This document shows, in pieces, positions 23,578 through 30,761 of a DNA stretch of 43,151 nucleotides (positions within the stretch are counted from its first letter, which is position 1; each line of letters starts with the position of its first letter). The translations under genes and the position numbers were made by a program. Below the pieces are notes generated by a model. The model was not told the DNA's origin. It was given only the letters and a program-made list of their open reading frames with translations, and did not search any database. The stretch spans positions 1 to 43,151 of IMG/VR virus record IMGVR_UViG_3300046683_000129; one strand, given 5' to 3'. The DNA is from a virus.

Positions 23578-24281
23578 TGGCGAATCGTGGGACGTTCACG
23601 TTCCCTGGTAAGAGCCGGTCTCAGCCGTTCGACTCCCCGGTCGTGACTTCAGCGTTGTTCTCGCAACGTCCGCCCGCAGGGTTCCCAGGGCGCCAGTTCT
23701 ACGCGACCGATAACGCCATCATGTACCTGGACGATGGGCTCTCCTGGCAGGCCCTGAACCCCCGCATGGTCGCTCACTCCGAAGCGCAGACCACCGCCGT
23801 CAACACGGCGGCAGAGACGGCCCTGTTCATCGCCACGATCCCCGCTGGCACGCTCGCCGTGGGCGACGCCCTCAGGATCACCTCCTACGGTGACATGCTC
23901 AACAACTCGGGTGGAACGAAGTCCGTCACTTTCCGTCTCTACCAGAATGCCAGCCTCCCACTCGACACAGGTTCATTTGGATCGATCGCTGGGTCAGCGA
24001 ACCGTGGGTCGTGGCGGCTTGACTTCCTACTCTCTGCCACCTCGCTCACCACGCAACGCGGGAATGCCATGATCGAAGTATTCTCAGGAAACGCGAACAC
24101 ATGGAAGAGTTCCATTACGTCAACAGCTAATGCGATCAGCCGGGCGAACGGCACCTACACGGGTGGTGCCGAGAATCTGGCGAACTCGATGACCGTACAG
24201 TTGAACGTTGTCATGTCCGCCGCTGACCCCAACTACGACTTCCGCTGCCAGGGATACAACATCGAGAAGCTGACCGCGTGA
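23577..24281 (+). CDS. Tail fibre / receptor-binding candidate (234 aa)
   Basis: N-terminal 65 residues include Phe-Pro-Gly-Lys-Ser-Arg-Ser, a Gln-Arg-Pro-Pro-Ala-Gly-x-x-Gly-Arg-Gln-Phe-Tyr-Ala-Thr-Asp motif and Leu-Asp-Asp-Gly-x-x-Trp, common near the virion-proximal end of fibres. The rest is a beta domain of 160 residues ending Asn-Tyr-Asp-Phe-Arg-Cys-Gln-Gly-Tyr-Asn-Ile-Glu, like a jelly-roll tip domain. It is the last structural gene before the lysin, so it may bind the host receptor. Confidence 0.7.
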   Translation: MANRGTFTFPGKSRSQPFDSPVVTSALFSQRPPAGFPGRQFYATDNAIMYLDDGLSWQALNPRMVAHSEAQTTAVNTAAETALFIATIPAGTLAVGDALRITSYGDMLNNSGGTKSVTFRLYQNASLPLDTGSFGSIAGSANRGSWRLDFLLSATSLTTQRGNAMIEVFSGNANTWKSSITSTANAISRANGTYTGGAENLANSMTVQLNVVMSAADPNYDFRCQGYNIEKLTA

Positions 24282-25075
24282 CCGGCACGCTGAACGGTAT
24301 CGACACGAGCCACTTCCAAGACGGCGACGGGCCTCGGCATCCGCTGGTCGACTGGGATGAGGTGCTGTCCGATCAGCGCATCCGAGTCATCATGGTGAAG
24401 GCGACCCAAACGGCCGCTGACCCCGAGTTCGCCTACAACTGGGCGACTCTCCGCCACCTCGTGCCTGCACCCACGGGCCGTCCTGGCGCTCCGCTGCTCA
24501 TGGCCTACCACTTCCACACCATGCAGGACCCGCAGGTGCAGGCCAACACGTTCAAGAAGGTCGTGGGCGAGCTGCGCCCCGGCGAAGGGGTGATGATCGA
24601 CTTCGAGGTGGTGAAGGACAAGAACGGGAATGTCATCATCACAGCCGGTACCCCCGCGCAACAGGCAGCGTTGCTCGCTGAGGTGGAGAAGGCGTTTGGT
24701 AGGTTTCCGTTGCGTTACAGCGGCGACACTTCGCCCGATCCACTGACCGAGAGATGGCCTCGGCACATCGCTCGCTACCGACCTGAGCCTCCTGACCACG
24801 AGTGTTGCGTCTGGCAATGGGGTGGCTCGATCGTGCCAGGGATCGCAGGCCCAGTAGACTCGAATCAAGTGAACGATTGGCCTACACTGTTCAGATGCTG
24901 TGGATTGGCCCCGGAGGAAGACATGACCGCTGAAGAGAGCAAGATGCTGAAGGAAGTGTGGACCCTGATGACTCAGGGCTACCCCGCTTACGGCACGAAG
25001 CCAGTGGGAACCGAGGTGTCACGCATTGGCCGGATGGTCGACAAGATCGACCTTCAGACGAAGCCGAAGCCGTGA
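24278..25075 (+). CDS. Endolysin, GH25 lysozyme (265 aa)
   Basis: Muramidase of glycoside hydrolase family 25, cutting the MurNAc-GlcNAc bond of peptidoglycan at lysis. Motifs: Gly-Ile-Asp9-Thr-Ser-His at the first strand, the Val-Ile-Met-Val-Lys-Ala-Thr strand (37-43), Ala-Tyr-His-Phe-His (76-80) and the catalytic Asp108-Phe-Glu110. The last 60 residues (after Cys-Cys-Gly) form a separate helical part, perhaps for cell-wall binding or virion attachment. GTG start overlaps the fibre stop. The holin candidate lies just downstream. Confidence 0.9.
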   Translation: MTGTLNGIDTSHFQDGDGPRHPLVDWDEVLSDQRIRVIMVKATQTAADPEFAYNWATLRHLVPAPTGRPGAPLLMAYHFHTMQDPQVQANTFKKVVGELRPGEGVMIDFEVVKDKNGNVIITAGTPAQQAALLAEVEKAFGRFPLRYSGDTSPDPLTERWPRHIARYRPEPPDHECCVWQWGGSIVPGIAGPVDSNQVNDWPTLFRCCGLAPEEDMTAEESKMLKEVWTLMTQGYPAYGTKPVGTEVSRIGRMVDKIDLQTKPKP

Positions 25076-25227
25076 GCCGCAAGAAGACGATGAGGCGCTG
25101 CCGGTGGTGTACCGGACAGATGCTCAACCTGGGCGAAGTGATGACTTGCCCGTCCTGTGACATGACACCCTCCCATCCTTCGATTGCAGCACCGAAGGAG
25201 GAAGGCGATGCTGAGACTGTGGGCTGA
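25072..25227 (+). CDS. Zinc-ribbon peptide (51 aa)
   Basis: GTG start overlapping the lysin stop. Cys10-x-x-Cys13 and Cys26-x-x-Cys29 form a classic zinc ribbon; the N-terminus is basic. Its last 20 bases overlap the next gene and carry that gene's strong ribosome site. It could be a small regulator. One of several minimal zinc proteins in the window. Confidence 0.65.
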   Translation: MSRKKTMRRCRWCTGQMLNLGEVMTCPSCDMTPSHPSIAAPKEEGDAETVG

Positions 25228-25657
25228 CGCTACAGAAGTGATTGTCGGCCATACCTGGCAGGACGTTGTGTTTGGACTCATCATCACGATCCCCCCGACG
25301 CTAGCGGGCCTGGTGGCGTGGAAGAACTCGTCCAAGGCGAAGAAGAACACCCAGCCGAACGGGGGGTCATCCGCCTACGACCTCCAGAACGCTGCACTCA
25401 TAGGGAGGCTCGACGGGTGGGGTGGGGTGCTGGAGCGCCAGATCAAGGCTGCCGATGACAACGCCCGTGAAGCGGCAAGGGCGGCAGCTCTGGCAGCGGT
25501 GGAGGCGAAGAAGGCAGCGATCAAGCTGGACGAGCATCTGGTGGACTCCAAGAGCCGGGCTACCATCTACGAGACAGAGGCTCTGAAGGGCCTCGCACGC
25601 TTGACTGCATTGGAGAACGGTAAGGATGCCCAAGGGAATACCGTCAGCCCGGACTGA
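25208..25657 (+). CDS. Holin-like membrane protein (149 aa)
   Basis: ATG 25208 is preceded by AAGGAGGAAGG, the strongest ribosome site seen in the window. One membrane helix (about residues 17-38), then a basic Lys/Asn linker and a long Ala/Lys/Glu coiled coil (about 80-140). Adjacent to the endolysin gene, so a holin or lysis-timing protein is the likely role. A second holin candidate lies at 32638. Confidence 0.65.
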   Translation: MLRLWADATEVIVGHTWQDVVFGLIITIPPTLAGLVAWKNSSKAKKNTQPNGGSSAYDLQNAALIGRLDGWGGVLERQIKAADDNAREAARAAALAAVEAKKAAIKLDEHLVDSKSRATIYETEALKGLARLTALENGKDAQGNTVSPD

Positions 25658-26243
25658 GACCGCCCTGCTCATCGCTCAGGAGCGTGGGCTGAACGAGGCC
25701 AGCCGGGCCACGGGCATCTCTGTGAGCACGCTGGAGCGGGTGATAAGCGAGCGGGGCCTCTCCGAGCCCTTGAACCCCGAAGTCCTCCCTGTGCCCTTCA
25801 CGGGGTCCACCGTTGTCGAGCTGGACCCGAACGAGGTCATCGACGGGCTCCCCGAGCGGGGCACTCGGGCCTACATCGACCAGCACACCATCGCGCGCCG
25901 AGCCGCAGGTCAGGCAGCCTACGTTGCCGCGCGACGTGGGGAACTCCGGGTCAAGATGGTCGATACGGCCCATACCCTGATTGACAAGCTGAACGGCGCG
26001 GAGACCGGGAACGATGCGAAGTCGTGGGCGATCGCTGTCGGGATCGTCTTTGACAAGGTCAGATTGGACTCTGGGCAGGTCACAGACCTGAGGGGGGTCG
26101 CTATCATCCGGGGCGATTTGGATGAGGAGCAACGCAAGGAGTACGGTAACGTCACCGACTTGTCGAAGCCGGTCGGGGTGCTTGACGTGGCTAGCACAGA
26201 AATCTCAGAGGAATCGCTTGACGCCGAGGCAGCCGACGAGTAG
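25626..26243 (+). CDS. HTH protein, candidate small terminase (205 aa)
   Basis: Residues 12-42 form a homeodomain-like helix-turn-helix (Ala-Ser-Arg-Ala-Thr-Gly-Ile-Ser-Val-Ser-Thr-Leu-Glu-Arg-Val). Residues 85-125 are helical, and 131-151 (Ala-Lys-Ser-Trp-Ala-Ile-Ala-Val-Gly-Ile-Val-Phe-Asp-Lys) resemble a segment found in small terminase subunits of actinophages. The C-terminus is acidic. HTH plus oligomerising helix plus acidic tail is the TerS layout. If right, terS is 22 kb from terL. A transcription regulator is the alternative. It overlaps the holin gene by 32 bases. Confidence 0.55.
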   Translation: MPKGIPSARTETALLIAQERGLNEASRATGISVSTLERVISERGLSEPLNPEVLPVPFTGSTVVELDPNEVIDGLPERGTRAYIDQHTIARRAAGQAAYVAARRGELRVKMVDTAHTLIDKLNGAETGNDAKSWAIAVGIVFDKVRLDSGQVTDLRGVAIIRGDLDEEQRKEYGNVTDLSKPVGVLDVASTEISEESLDAEAADE

Positions 26244-26280
26244 GTTGACTGATAGACCAATCGACTCCAGAGGAGGAGCC

Positions 26281-26409
26281 ATGACTGATACCCACGACGA
26301 GTCTCTTGCCGAGACTCTTGCGATCCTGGCCGACGACGAGGCGATGGAATCCATCGCCAACGGTCTTGCTGACATCGCCAACGGCGACGTGGAAGAGGTG
26401 AAGGCATGA
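26281..26409 (+). CDS. Antitoxin-tail-like peptide (42 aa)
   Basis: ATG after AGAGGAGG. The sequence SLAETLAILADDEAMESI, then Ala-Asp-Ile-Ala-Asn-Gly-Asp-Val-Glu-Glu-Val, closely follows the C-terminal toxin-neutralising part of Phd/YefM-type antitoxins (ETL..L.D.E....I..G..DI..G.V). The DNA-binding N-terminus is missing and no RelE/YoeB-type toxin is adjacent. It may be a free neutralising peptide against host toxins, or chance resemblance in a short acidic helix. The stop overlaps the next gene. Confidence 0.6.
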   Translation: MTDTHDESLAETLAILADDEAMESIANGLADIANGDVEEVKA

Positions 26410-26774
26410 GCATCGCTCTGACCGTCAATGACATCCCCATCGGCATCGAAGTTCCCGAGGTCAAGCGCCAGGTGAACGTCGGCCCGCTCGCTGCCGCTCT
26501 CATCCGTGAGAAGGGCTGGTGGAACGGACAGTCCGACCCCAACGGCGACACGTACTGCGTGTGGCTCGCTGTGGACAAGGTGTGCATGGACATGACCGGC
26601 CACTCGGCCGTCATCATGCAGGTCGCTCAGGACCTCATCACGGCCCTCGGCGTCACCGACCCCACGTTCCCTACCTCGATCACGCCGATCTTCGACTGGA
26701 ACGACCATCAGACCGCCCAGACGGTCATCGACTTCCTCGACAACGCCGTCCTCATGGTGGACCTGGATGCCTAA
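26406..26774 (+). CDS. DUF6197-like protein (122 aa)
   Basis: Pattern of the DUF6197 family as I recall it: a helix ending Glu-Lys-Gly-Trp-Trp (35-39), a Cys-x-x-x-(A/L)-Val helix (51-60), and near the C-terminus Phe-Asp-Trp-Asn-Asp (96-100) followed by a Thr-x-x-x-Val-Ile-Asp-x-Leu-Asp-x-Ala helix. This family is frequent in actinobacteria and their phages and has no known function. It overlaps its neighbours on both sides. Confidence 0.65.
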   Translation: MSIALTVNDIPIGIEVPEVKRQVNVGPLAAALIREKGWWNGQSDPNGDTYCVWLAVDKVCMDMTGHSAVIMQVAQDLITALGVTDPTFPTSITPIFDWNDHQTAQTVIDFLDNAVLMVDLDA

Positions 26775-26994
26775 CACGGCCAAGTTCAATGCTCGCCCCG
26801 TGTGGAAGATGGCCGACAAGATGTGCGGCGGACAGCTCGCTGACATCATCCGCTTCGAGCGGGCACGAGGCCAGTCCTACGATTCCATCACCCGGTTCCT
26901 GGCGGCGAACTACGGGGTGGAGATCGTCAGACAGACGACGATGAAGTGGTGCCACGAGATTGCGAAGGCCGACAAAGAGGGGAGAAAGTTGTGA
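26767..26994 (+). CDS. Small HTH-like protein (75 aa)
   Basis: Basic helical protein. Residues 24-64 (Asp-Ile-Ile-Arg-Phe-Glu-Arg...Ser-Ile-Thr-Arg-Phe-Leu-Ala-Ala-Asn-Tyr-Gly-Val-Glu-Ile-Val-Arg-Gln-Thr-Thr-Met) read like a helix-turn-helix, such as small phage DNA-binding regulators. ATG overlaps the preceding stop by 8 bases. It starts a run of short coupled genes leading to the exonuclease. Confidence 0.65.
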   Translation: MPNTAKFNARPVWKMADKMCGGQLADIIRFERARGQSYDSITRFLAANYGVEIVRQTTMKWCHEIAKADKEGRKL

Positions 26995-27137
26995 TCCCGC
27001 AGGCTCGCAAGCTCACCCTCATCACCTCTGATGGCCCTCTGCCGATCCTGAGATGCCTCTTGTGCGACAAAGCGTTCCGTGATACAACAGAGTTCCTTAG
27101 CCACAGTTGCGCTAAGCCTGAGAGGAGAGCAGGATGA
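26991..27137 (+). CDS. Single zinc-finger peptide (48 aa)
   Basis: GTG start overlapping the previous stop. Cys22-x-x-Cys25-x12-His38-x-Cys40 fits a C2HC zinc finger with the Lys-Ala-Phe-Arg-Asp-Thr-Thr-Glu-Phe-Leu-Ser-His loop usual in C2H2-type fingers. Basic N- and C-termini flank it. Nucleic-acid binding is likely; target unknown. Confidence 0.65.
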   Translation: MIPQARKLTLITSDGPLPILRCLLCDKAFRDTTEFLSHSCAKPERRAG

Positions 27138-27265
27138 ACGACCAGGAACACTGGGACGAAGTCCACCGAGACATGAAGGACGAGGACTGGGAGCCTCCCT
27201 GGGAGCCCGATCCGATAGGTCAGCTTCAGAATGACACGATGGAAGAGTCGAGAGGAGAACGATGA
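27134..27265 (+). CDS. Small acidic Trp-rich protein (43 aa)
   Basis: ATG overlaps the previous stop, and the stop overlaps the exonuclease start (ATGA both times). Very acidic with three Trp and a Pro-Pro-Trp-Glu-Pro-Asp-Pro segment. It may be a small inhibitor or DNA mimic, but that is only a guess from charge. Supported chiefly by the perfect coupling on both sides. Confidence 0.55.
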   Translation: MNDQEHWDEVHRDMKDEDWEPPWEPDPIGQLQNDTMEESRGER

Positions 27266-28176
27266 GTGCCACCGAGACCGACAGAGACCAATGGCTGGAG
27301 CGCCGACGTTTGGGGATCGGCGGCAGTGACATCGCCGTCCTCATGGGCATCTCCACCTATGACACCCCCTACGGCCTGTGGCTCGACAAGACGGGCCGCA
27401 AGACGACCCAGAAGATCGACTACTCGGGGCGCATGGCGATGGGTCTCCGCATGGAGCCCACCATCGGCCGGTTCTTCATGGAGGACACCGGCTTCCTGAT
27501 CCGCGACGAGCAGGCCGAGGTAGTCCACATCACAAAGGACTTCATGCGGGCCACGCTCGATGGCTACGTCCACGACGCTGACGGCTACCGCATCGGGATC
27601 ATCGAGAAGAAATGCACCACGCAGGACCTTGTGAAGGTCATGCCGATGTATACCTGCCAGGTCCAGTGGCAGCTCGCCGTGACCGGCCATGACAAGGGCT
27701 GGCTGGCGATCCTGCGCAACGGCAACGACTTCTCCATCACCGTGATCGACGCTGACCCGTTGTTTCAGGGCGAGATGATGCGTGTGGCGGAGGACTTCTG
27801 GGTCAACAACGTGCTCGCTGACGTGCCTCCCGACGTGGACGGCGCTGAGCGCACCCGTGAGGCCCTGAACGCTACCCGGCCTACCCACGGTGTCTCCAAG
27901 GAGATTCCGAAGGCCCTGGTGGACGCTCTGAAGGAAGCGAAGGCGAAGAAGAAGGCGTGGGAGGAGAATCTGGCCTACGCAGAGAATGCGGTGAAGGCCT
28001 TGCTTCTGGACGCTGAGTACGGTACGGTCAGCAATAAGACGGTTGTCTCCTGGGTGCCGAGGGTCACGCATACGCTCGACTCGAAGGCCCTGAAGGCTGA
28101 GATGCCCGAGATCGCCGCCAAGTACGGGAAGACCACGGAGACCCGTGTGTTCTCTATCAAAGAGGAGAAGTCATGA
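27262..28176 (+). CDS. YqaJ/lambda-exo-type exonuclease (304 aa)
   Basis: 5'-3' recombination nuclease. Motifs: Gly-Ile-Gly-Gly-Ser-Asp-Ile-Ala (18-25) and Tyr-Asp-Thr-Pro-Tyr-x-Leu-Trp (33-40) at the N-terminus, Glu65 in the Met-Glu-Pro helix, Asp100 in the Leu-Asp-Gly strand, and Glu115-x-Lys117, i.e. the PD-(D/E)XK core. A Gln-rich helix (Cys-Gln-Val-Gln-Trp-Gln-Leu) follows as in this family. The next gene encodes the annealing partner, so the two form a Red/RecET-like recombination pair. Confidence 0.85.
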   Translation: MSATETDRDQWLERRRLGIGGSDIAVLMGISTYDTPYGLWLDKTGRKTTQKIDYSGRMAMGLRMEPTIGRFFMEDTGFLIRDEQAEVVHITKDFMRATLDGYVHDADGYRIGIIEKKCTTQDLVKVMPMYTCQVQWQLAVTGHDKGWLAILRNGNDFSITVIDADPLFQGEMMRVAEDFWVNNVLADVPPDVDGAERTREALNATRPTHGVSKEIPKALVDALKEAKAKKKAWEENLAYAENAVKALLLDAEYGTVSNKTVVSWVPRVTHTLDSKALKAEMPEIAAKYGKTTETRVFSIKEEKS

Positions 28177-29045
28177 CCGAGTACGATGACATCATCGCTG
28201 AGGACGCGAAGGCGCTCACGGCCCTGTACGAGAACTGGAATCAGCCGCCCGCCGAACTCGTCGGCAAGCTCCCGAAGGCCGGGATGCAACTCGACTACCT
28301 CGGGCACGCCGAAGTCACTCGTGCGCTGCTGGAGTCGGACCCGTTCTGGTTCTGGGAGCCGATGGGCGTGAACGAGGACGGTCTGCCCGCGCTCGATCCG
28401 ATCTCCGGTGGCCTCTGGATCAAACTGACGGTCCACGGTGTCACTCGTCCCGGCTACGGCGACTCCAATGCCGACCCGAAGCAAATGATCTCCGATGCGA
28501 TCCGTAACGCTGCGATGCGCTTCGGTGTCGCCCTGTCGCTCTGGTCCAAGCAAGAGTGGACCGATGTCGGTGCCCACTCCTCGCAGCCTGGCATCGTGCG
28601 GACGCCTAAGGCGAACGACCCTGCGCCCCGCACGACCCATCCTGGCGGCTCCTCGACACCTCGGCAGACTGCGAAGCCGACCGTGGAAGTGCTGCTCGAC
28701 GCATTCGAGGGCTCGACCATCGAGAACTTCGACGATCAATCGCCATTCGAGGACTCGGCCTCGACGGCGTCAAGCCCTACCGGGGGGACTGAACCTCCTC
28801 CTCAGCCCGCCCCGGTAGGCACCATCACTGAGCCACAGGTCAAGCTGGTCAGCACCATGCTGACGAATCTCGGCATCACAAACGCCGATGATCGCCATGT
28901 GCTGCTCGGCAACCTGCTCGGGCTGGACGAGCCGACCCACCTGAAGTCCCTGGAGAAGAAGCAAGCCTCCACGGTGATCGACTCCCTGAAGACCCTGACG
29001 GCCAACGACTTCGTTGAGGTCGGCGGCAGCATCAGGCTCGCATGA
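28173..29045 (+). CDS. Single-strand annealing protein, Rad52/ERF-like (290 aa)
   Basis: N-terminal domain (about 35-130) has Leu-Asp-Tyr-Leu-Gly-His-Ala-Glu-Val-Thr, a Trp-rich strand with Glu-Pro-Met, a Gly-Leu-Trp-Ile strand and Gln-Met-Ile-Ser-Asp-Ala-Ile-Arg-Asn-Ala-Ala-Met-Arg-Phe-Gly-Val-Ala-Leu, as in phage annealing proteins (Sak/ERF type). A Pro/Ser/Thr-rich linker (140-215) leads to a C-terminal helical domain of about 70 residues. It works with the exonuclease to pair single strands during replication or recombination. Confidence 0.75.
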   Translation: MTEYDDIIAEDAKALTALYENWNQPPAELVGKLPKAGMQLDYLGHAEVTRALLESDPFWFWEPMGVNEDGLPALDPISGGLWIKLTVHGVTRPGYGDSNADPKQMISDAIRNAAMRFGVALSLWSKQEWTDVGAHSSQPGIVRTPKANDPAPRTTHPGGSSTPRQTAKPTVEVLLDAFEGSTIENFDDQSPFEDSASTASSPTGGTEPPPQPAPVGTITEPQVKLVSTMLTNLGITNADDRHVLLGNLLGLDEPTHLKSLEKKQASTVIDSLKTLTANDFVEVGGSIRLA

Positions 29046-29404
29046 AGGAGCCGCAGCAGTATCAGCTCATCGAGAACCCCGAGGTCGTCTACTCGGCCAT
29101 GCAATACACCGGGGACAACCTGGTGCCCTTGAACAACTGGTGCCGTGGGATCATGGTGGACGACGGCGGAAGCATCTCGCTCGGGCGCACCATCCCTCTC
29201 AGTGAGGGCGACTGGATTCTGCTCGATGAGAGCAAGGGCTACTACTGGGTGTACGGCAAGGGCGCTGGCGGCGCCGGGTTCTTCAACGACTACGAGCCGT
29301 ATGCGGACCCTGAGGCGGTGGTCGTGAAGGCTGCCGAGCAGGCCGACCTTCAGGAACAGGCTGCCACGTTCACACGGACTGAGGCGCTGCGGGTTGACCT
29401 GTGA
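29042..29404 (+). CDS. Small phage protein of the MQYTGDN type (120 aa)
   Basis: Follows a pattern seen in many phage genomes: (A/V)-x-Gln-(Y/W)-Thr-Gly-Asp-Asn-x-x-x-(L/V)-x-x-Trp-Cys, a central variable part with Ser-Glu-Gly-Asp-Trp-Ile-Leu, and a Phe-Phe-Asn-Asp-Tyr-Glu-Pro-Tyr end, then here a Gln/Glu-rich helix. Function of the family is unknown to me. ATG overlaps the SSAP stop. Confidence 0.65.
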   Translation: MKEPQQYQLIENPEVVYSAMQYTGDNLVPLNNWCRGIMVDDGGSISLGRTIPLSEGDWILLDESKGYYWVYGKGAGGAGFFNDYEPYADPEAVVVKAAEQADLQEQAATFTRTEALRVDL

Positions 29405-29628
29405 CCCCGGACCCGTACAACATGAGCATGGACGATGATGGCATCTGTTCCCGATGCGGGAACCTGGTCACTTACAAGGGAGACTGGTTCTCGGTGAAGG
29501 GCGGGTGGAACCGCTACGGTCGGTGCAGTTGTGAGGGAACGTTCTGGGTTGAGGGGAAGTTCACAACCACTCAGCCTGGGCCGAAACCTACAACGGGAGC
29601 CCGCAAGCCTGGCTCGATAAGGGCGTGA
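29401..29628 (+). CDS. Zinc-ribbon protein (75 aa)
   Basis: GTG start overlapping the previous stop. Cys16-x-x-Cys19 and Cys42-x-Cys44 can bind zinc; a Lys/Pro/Thr-rich tail follows. It lies directly before the WhiB gene and overlaps its start, so the two are coupled. Confidence 0.65.
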   Translation: MTPDPYNMSMDDDGICSRCGNLVTYKGDWFSVKGGWNRYGRCSCEGTFWVEGKFTTTQPGPKPTTGARKPGSIRA

Positions 29629-29948
29629 TCCGCCCCGGAACGGTTGAGACTGCCCGGTTCCCTGAGCACGCCCCTACTGGCACCTGGGATGTCCTGGCTG
29701 CCTGCCGGGGCATGGACCCTGCCATCTTCTTCCCCGACGACCGGGACGGCGAGAAGCGAGCCATCGCTATCTGTATGAGCTGTCCTGTGCAGGATGAGTG
29801 CATGGAGCACGCCATCACTGCGAACGAGGATGACGGCGTGTGGGGCGGCACGACTCCGAAGCATCGTGATGAGATCGTGTGGGAGCGCGGGGAAGATGAA
29901 CGCCGGAAGGCTCGGAAGCGCAAGAGTCGAGAGAGGAAGCCGCTGTGA
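29625..29948 (+). CDS. WhiB-family transcription regulator (107 aa)
   Basis: Iron-sulfur regulator restricted to Actinobacteria and their phages. The four cluster Cys are present (27, 50, 53, 59; C-x22-C-x2-C-x5-C), followed by the Gly-Val-Trp-Gly-Gly turn (71-75) and a Lys/Arg-rich DNA-binding tail (about 90-105). All key residues are intact. In mycobacteriophage TM4 a WhiB protein represses host whiB2 and affects septation; a similar host-directed role is plausible. It acts with RNA polymerase sigma factor in known cases. Confidence 0.92.
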   Translation: MIRPGTVETARFPEHAPTGTWDVLAACRGMDPAIFFPDDRDGEKRAIAICMSCPVQDECMEHAITANEDDGVWGGTTPKHRDEIVWERGEDERRKARKRKSRERKPL

Positions 29949-30100
29949 AACAGGCAACCTACAGTTGCTACACGTTCTGTGAGAACTGCGGACACCGCGA
30001 CCGGCAGAATCTTCCATACGGTATTCCGATTACCTGGATCAACTGCGACAACTGCGGATGCGGGACGCTCCGCTCCGATCCTGAGAAGGACCCAGAATGA
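29945..30100 (+). CDS. Zinc-ribbon peptide (51 aa)
   Basis: GTG start overlapping the WhiB stop and ATGA overlap with the next gene. Six Cys: 8, 12, 15, 34, 37 and 39, arranged as two knuckles (C-x3-C-x2-C and C-x2-C-x-C). The two knuckles are each followed by Gly. A rubredoxin- or ribbon-like fold is likely. Function unknown; the GC of third positions is lower than in its neighbours. Confidence 0.65.
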   Translation: MKQATYSCYTFCENCGHRDRQNLPYGIPITWINCDNCGCGTLRSDPEKDPE

Positions 30101-30465
30101 AGCCTGGCACAGCGAAGGCAAAGGGCAGGGACACCGAGAACGACTGTGTCAACTTCCTGCTCCAGTGGTGGCCCGACGCTGAACGGAAGCGTCTGAAGGG
30201 TGAGAAGGATGAGGGCGATGTCACCGGCATCGGCTACCGGGTGATCGAAGTCAAGTCTGGTGGGGTGCTCGCTGTCCCCCAGTGGTTCCGTGAGCTGAAA
30301 GCGGAACGTGAGAACCTGAGGGAACGTGTGGCGCTGGTACCCGAACTGGTGCCGTTGCCTCCCGGCATGATCGCTGTGCGTCCGTCTGGGAAGCCGAACC
30401 CGGAGGACTGGTGGGCGATGCTGCCGTTGCGTGACCTGTGCGAACTGTGGGCAACCGATCTCTAG
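30097..30465 (+). CDS. Holliday-junction-resolvase-type nuclease (122 aa)
   Basis: PD-(D/E)XK nuclease of the Hjc/VRR-like type: basic N-terminus with Lys-Gly-Arg-Asp-Thr-Glu14, Asp41 in Gly-Asp-Val, and Glu51-Val-Lys53 on the next strand, then a Gln-Trp-Phe-Arg-Glu-Leu helix. Length is normal for the group. Near the exonuclease, annealing protein and helicase, it probably cuts branched DNA before packaging. Confidence 0.78.
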   Translation: MKPGTAKAKGRDTENDCVNFLLQWWPDAERKRLKGEKDEGDVTGIGYRVIEVKSGGVLAVPQWFRELKAERENLRERVALVPELVPLPPGMIAVRPSGKPNPEDWWAMLPLRDLCELWATDL

Positions 30466-30473
30466 GAGGGGAC

Positions 30474-30761
30474 ATGACCGAGGAGTTCCTGGCGTGGTAC
30501 GCGCTGTACCCGCGAAAGGAATCGAAGCCTGACGCGTGGAAGGCCTGGGGACAGATGCGCTGCGACCTTCCCACTGTGCGAGAGATGTGCATGACGAACA
30601 CCGCCGCTCATGCGGCAGCCTGGAAGGCCGAAGGGCGCAAGGTACAATACATGCCCTACCCGGCTACCTTCCTTCGCTCCGGCGCTTGGACTGATGCTCC
30701 CGAAACGGAAGCTGAGACCGGGTACGTGGAGAACGGAATCAGGCTTGAGGTGTCGGAATGA
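30474..30761 (+). CDS. Replisome-organiser-like protein (95 aa)
   Basis: Start at ATG 30474 after GGAGGGG. Motif Phe-Leu-Ala-Trp-Tyr-Ala-Leu-Tyr-Pro-Arg-Lys-Glu-Ser-Lys...Ala-Trp, and later Gln-Tyr-Met-Pro-Tyr-Pro-Ala-Thr-Phe-Leu-Arg-Ser-Gly-x-Trp-x-Asp, match the C-terminal part of phage replication-organiser and helicase-loader proteins (F.WYP.K..K / Y.P.P..FL..G.W.D). The usual DNA-binding N-terminus is missing. It may load the ATPase encoded two genes downstream. Confidence 0.65.
   Translation: MTEEFLAWYALYPRKESKPDAWKAWGQMRCDLPTVREMCMTNTAAHAAAWKAEGRKVQYMPYPATFLRSGAWTDAPETEAETGYVENGIRLEVSE

Noticed and set aside
26243-26280. Promoter before 26281 (TTGACT at 26243-26248)
   Set aside because: No -10-like sequence at a suitable distance; the 37-bp gap mainly holds a ribosome site.
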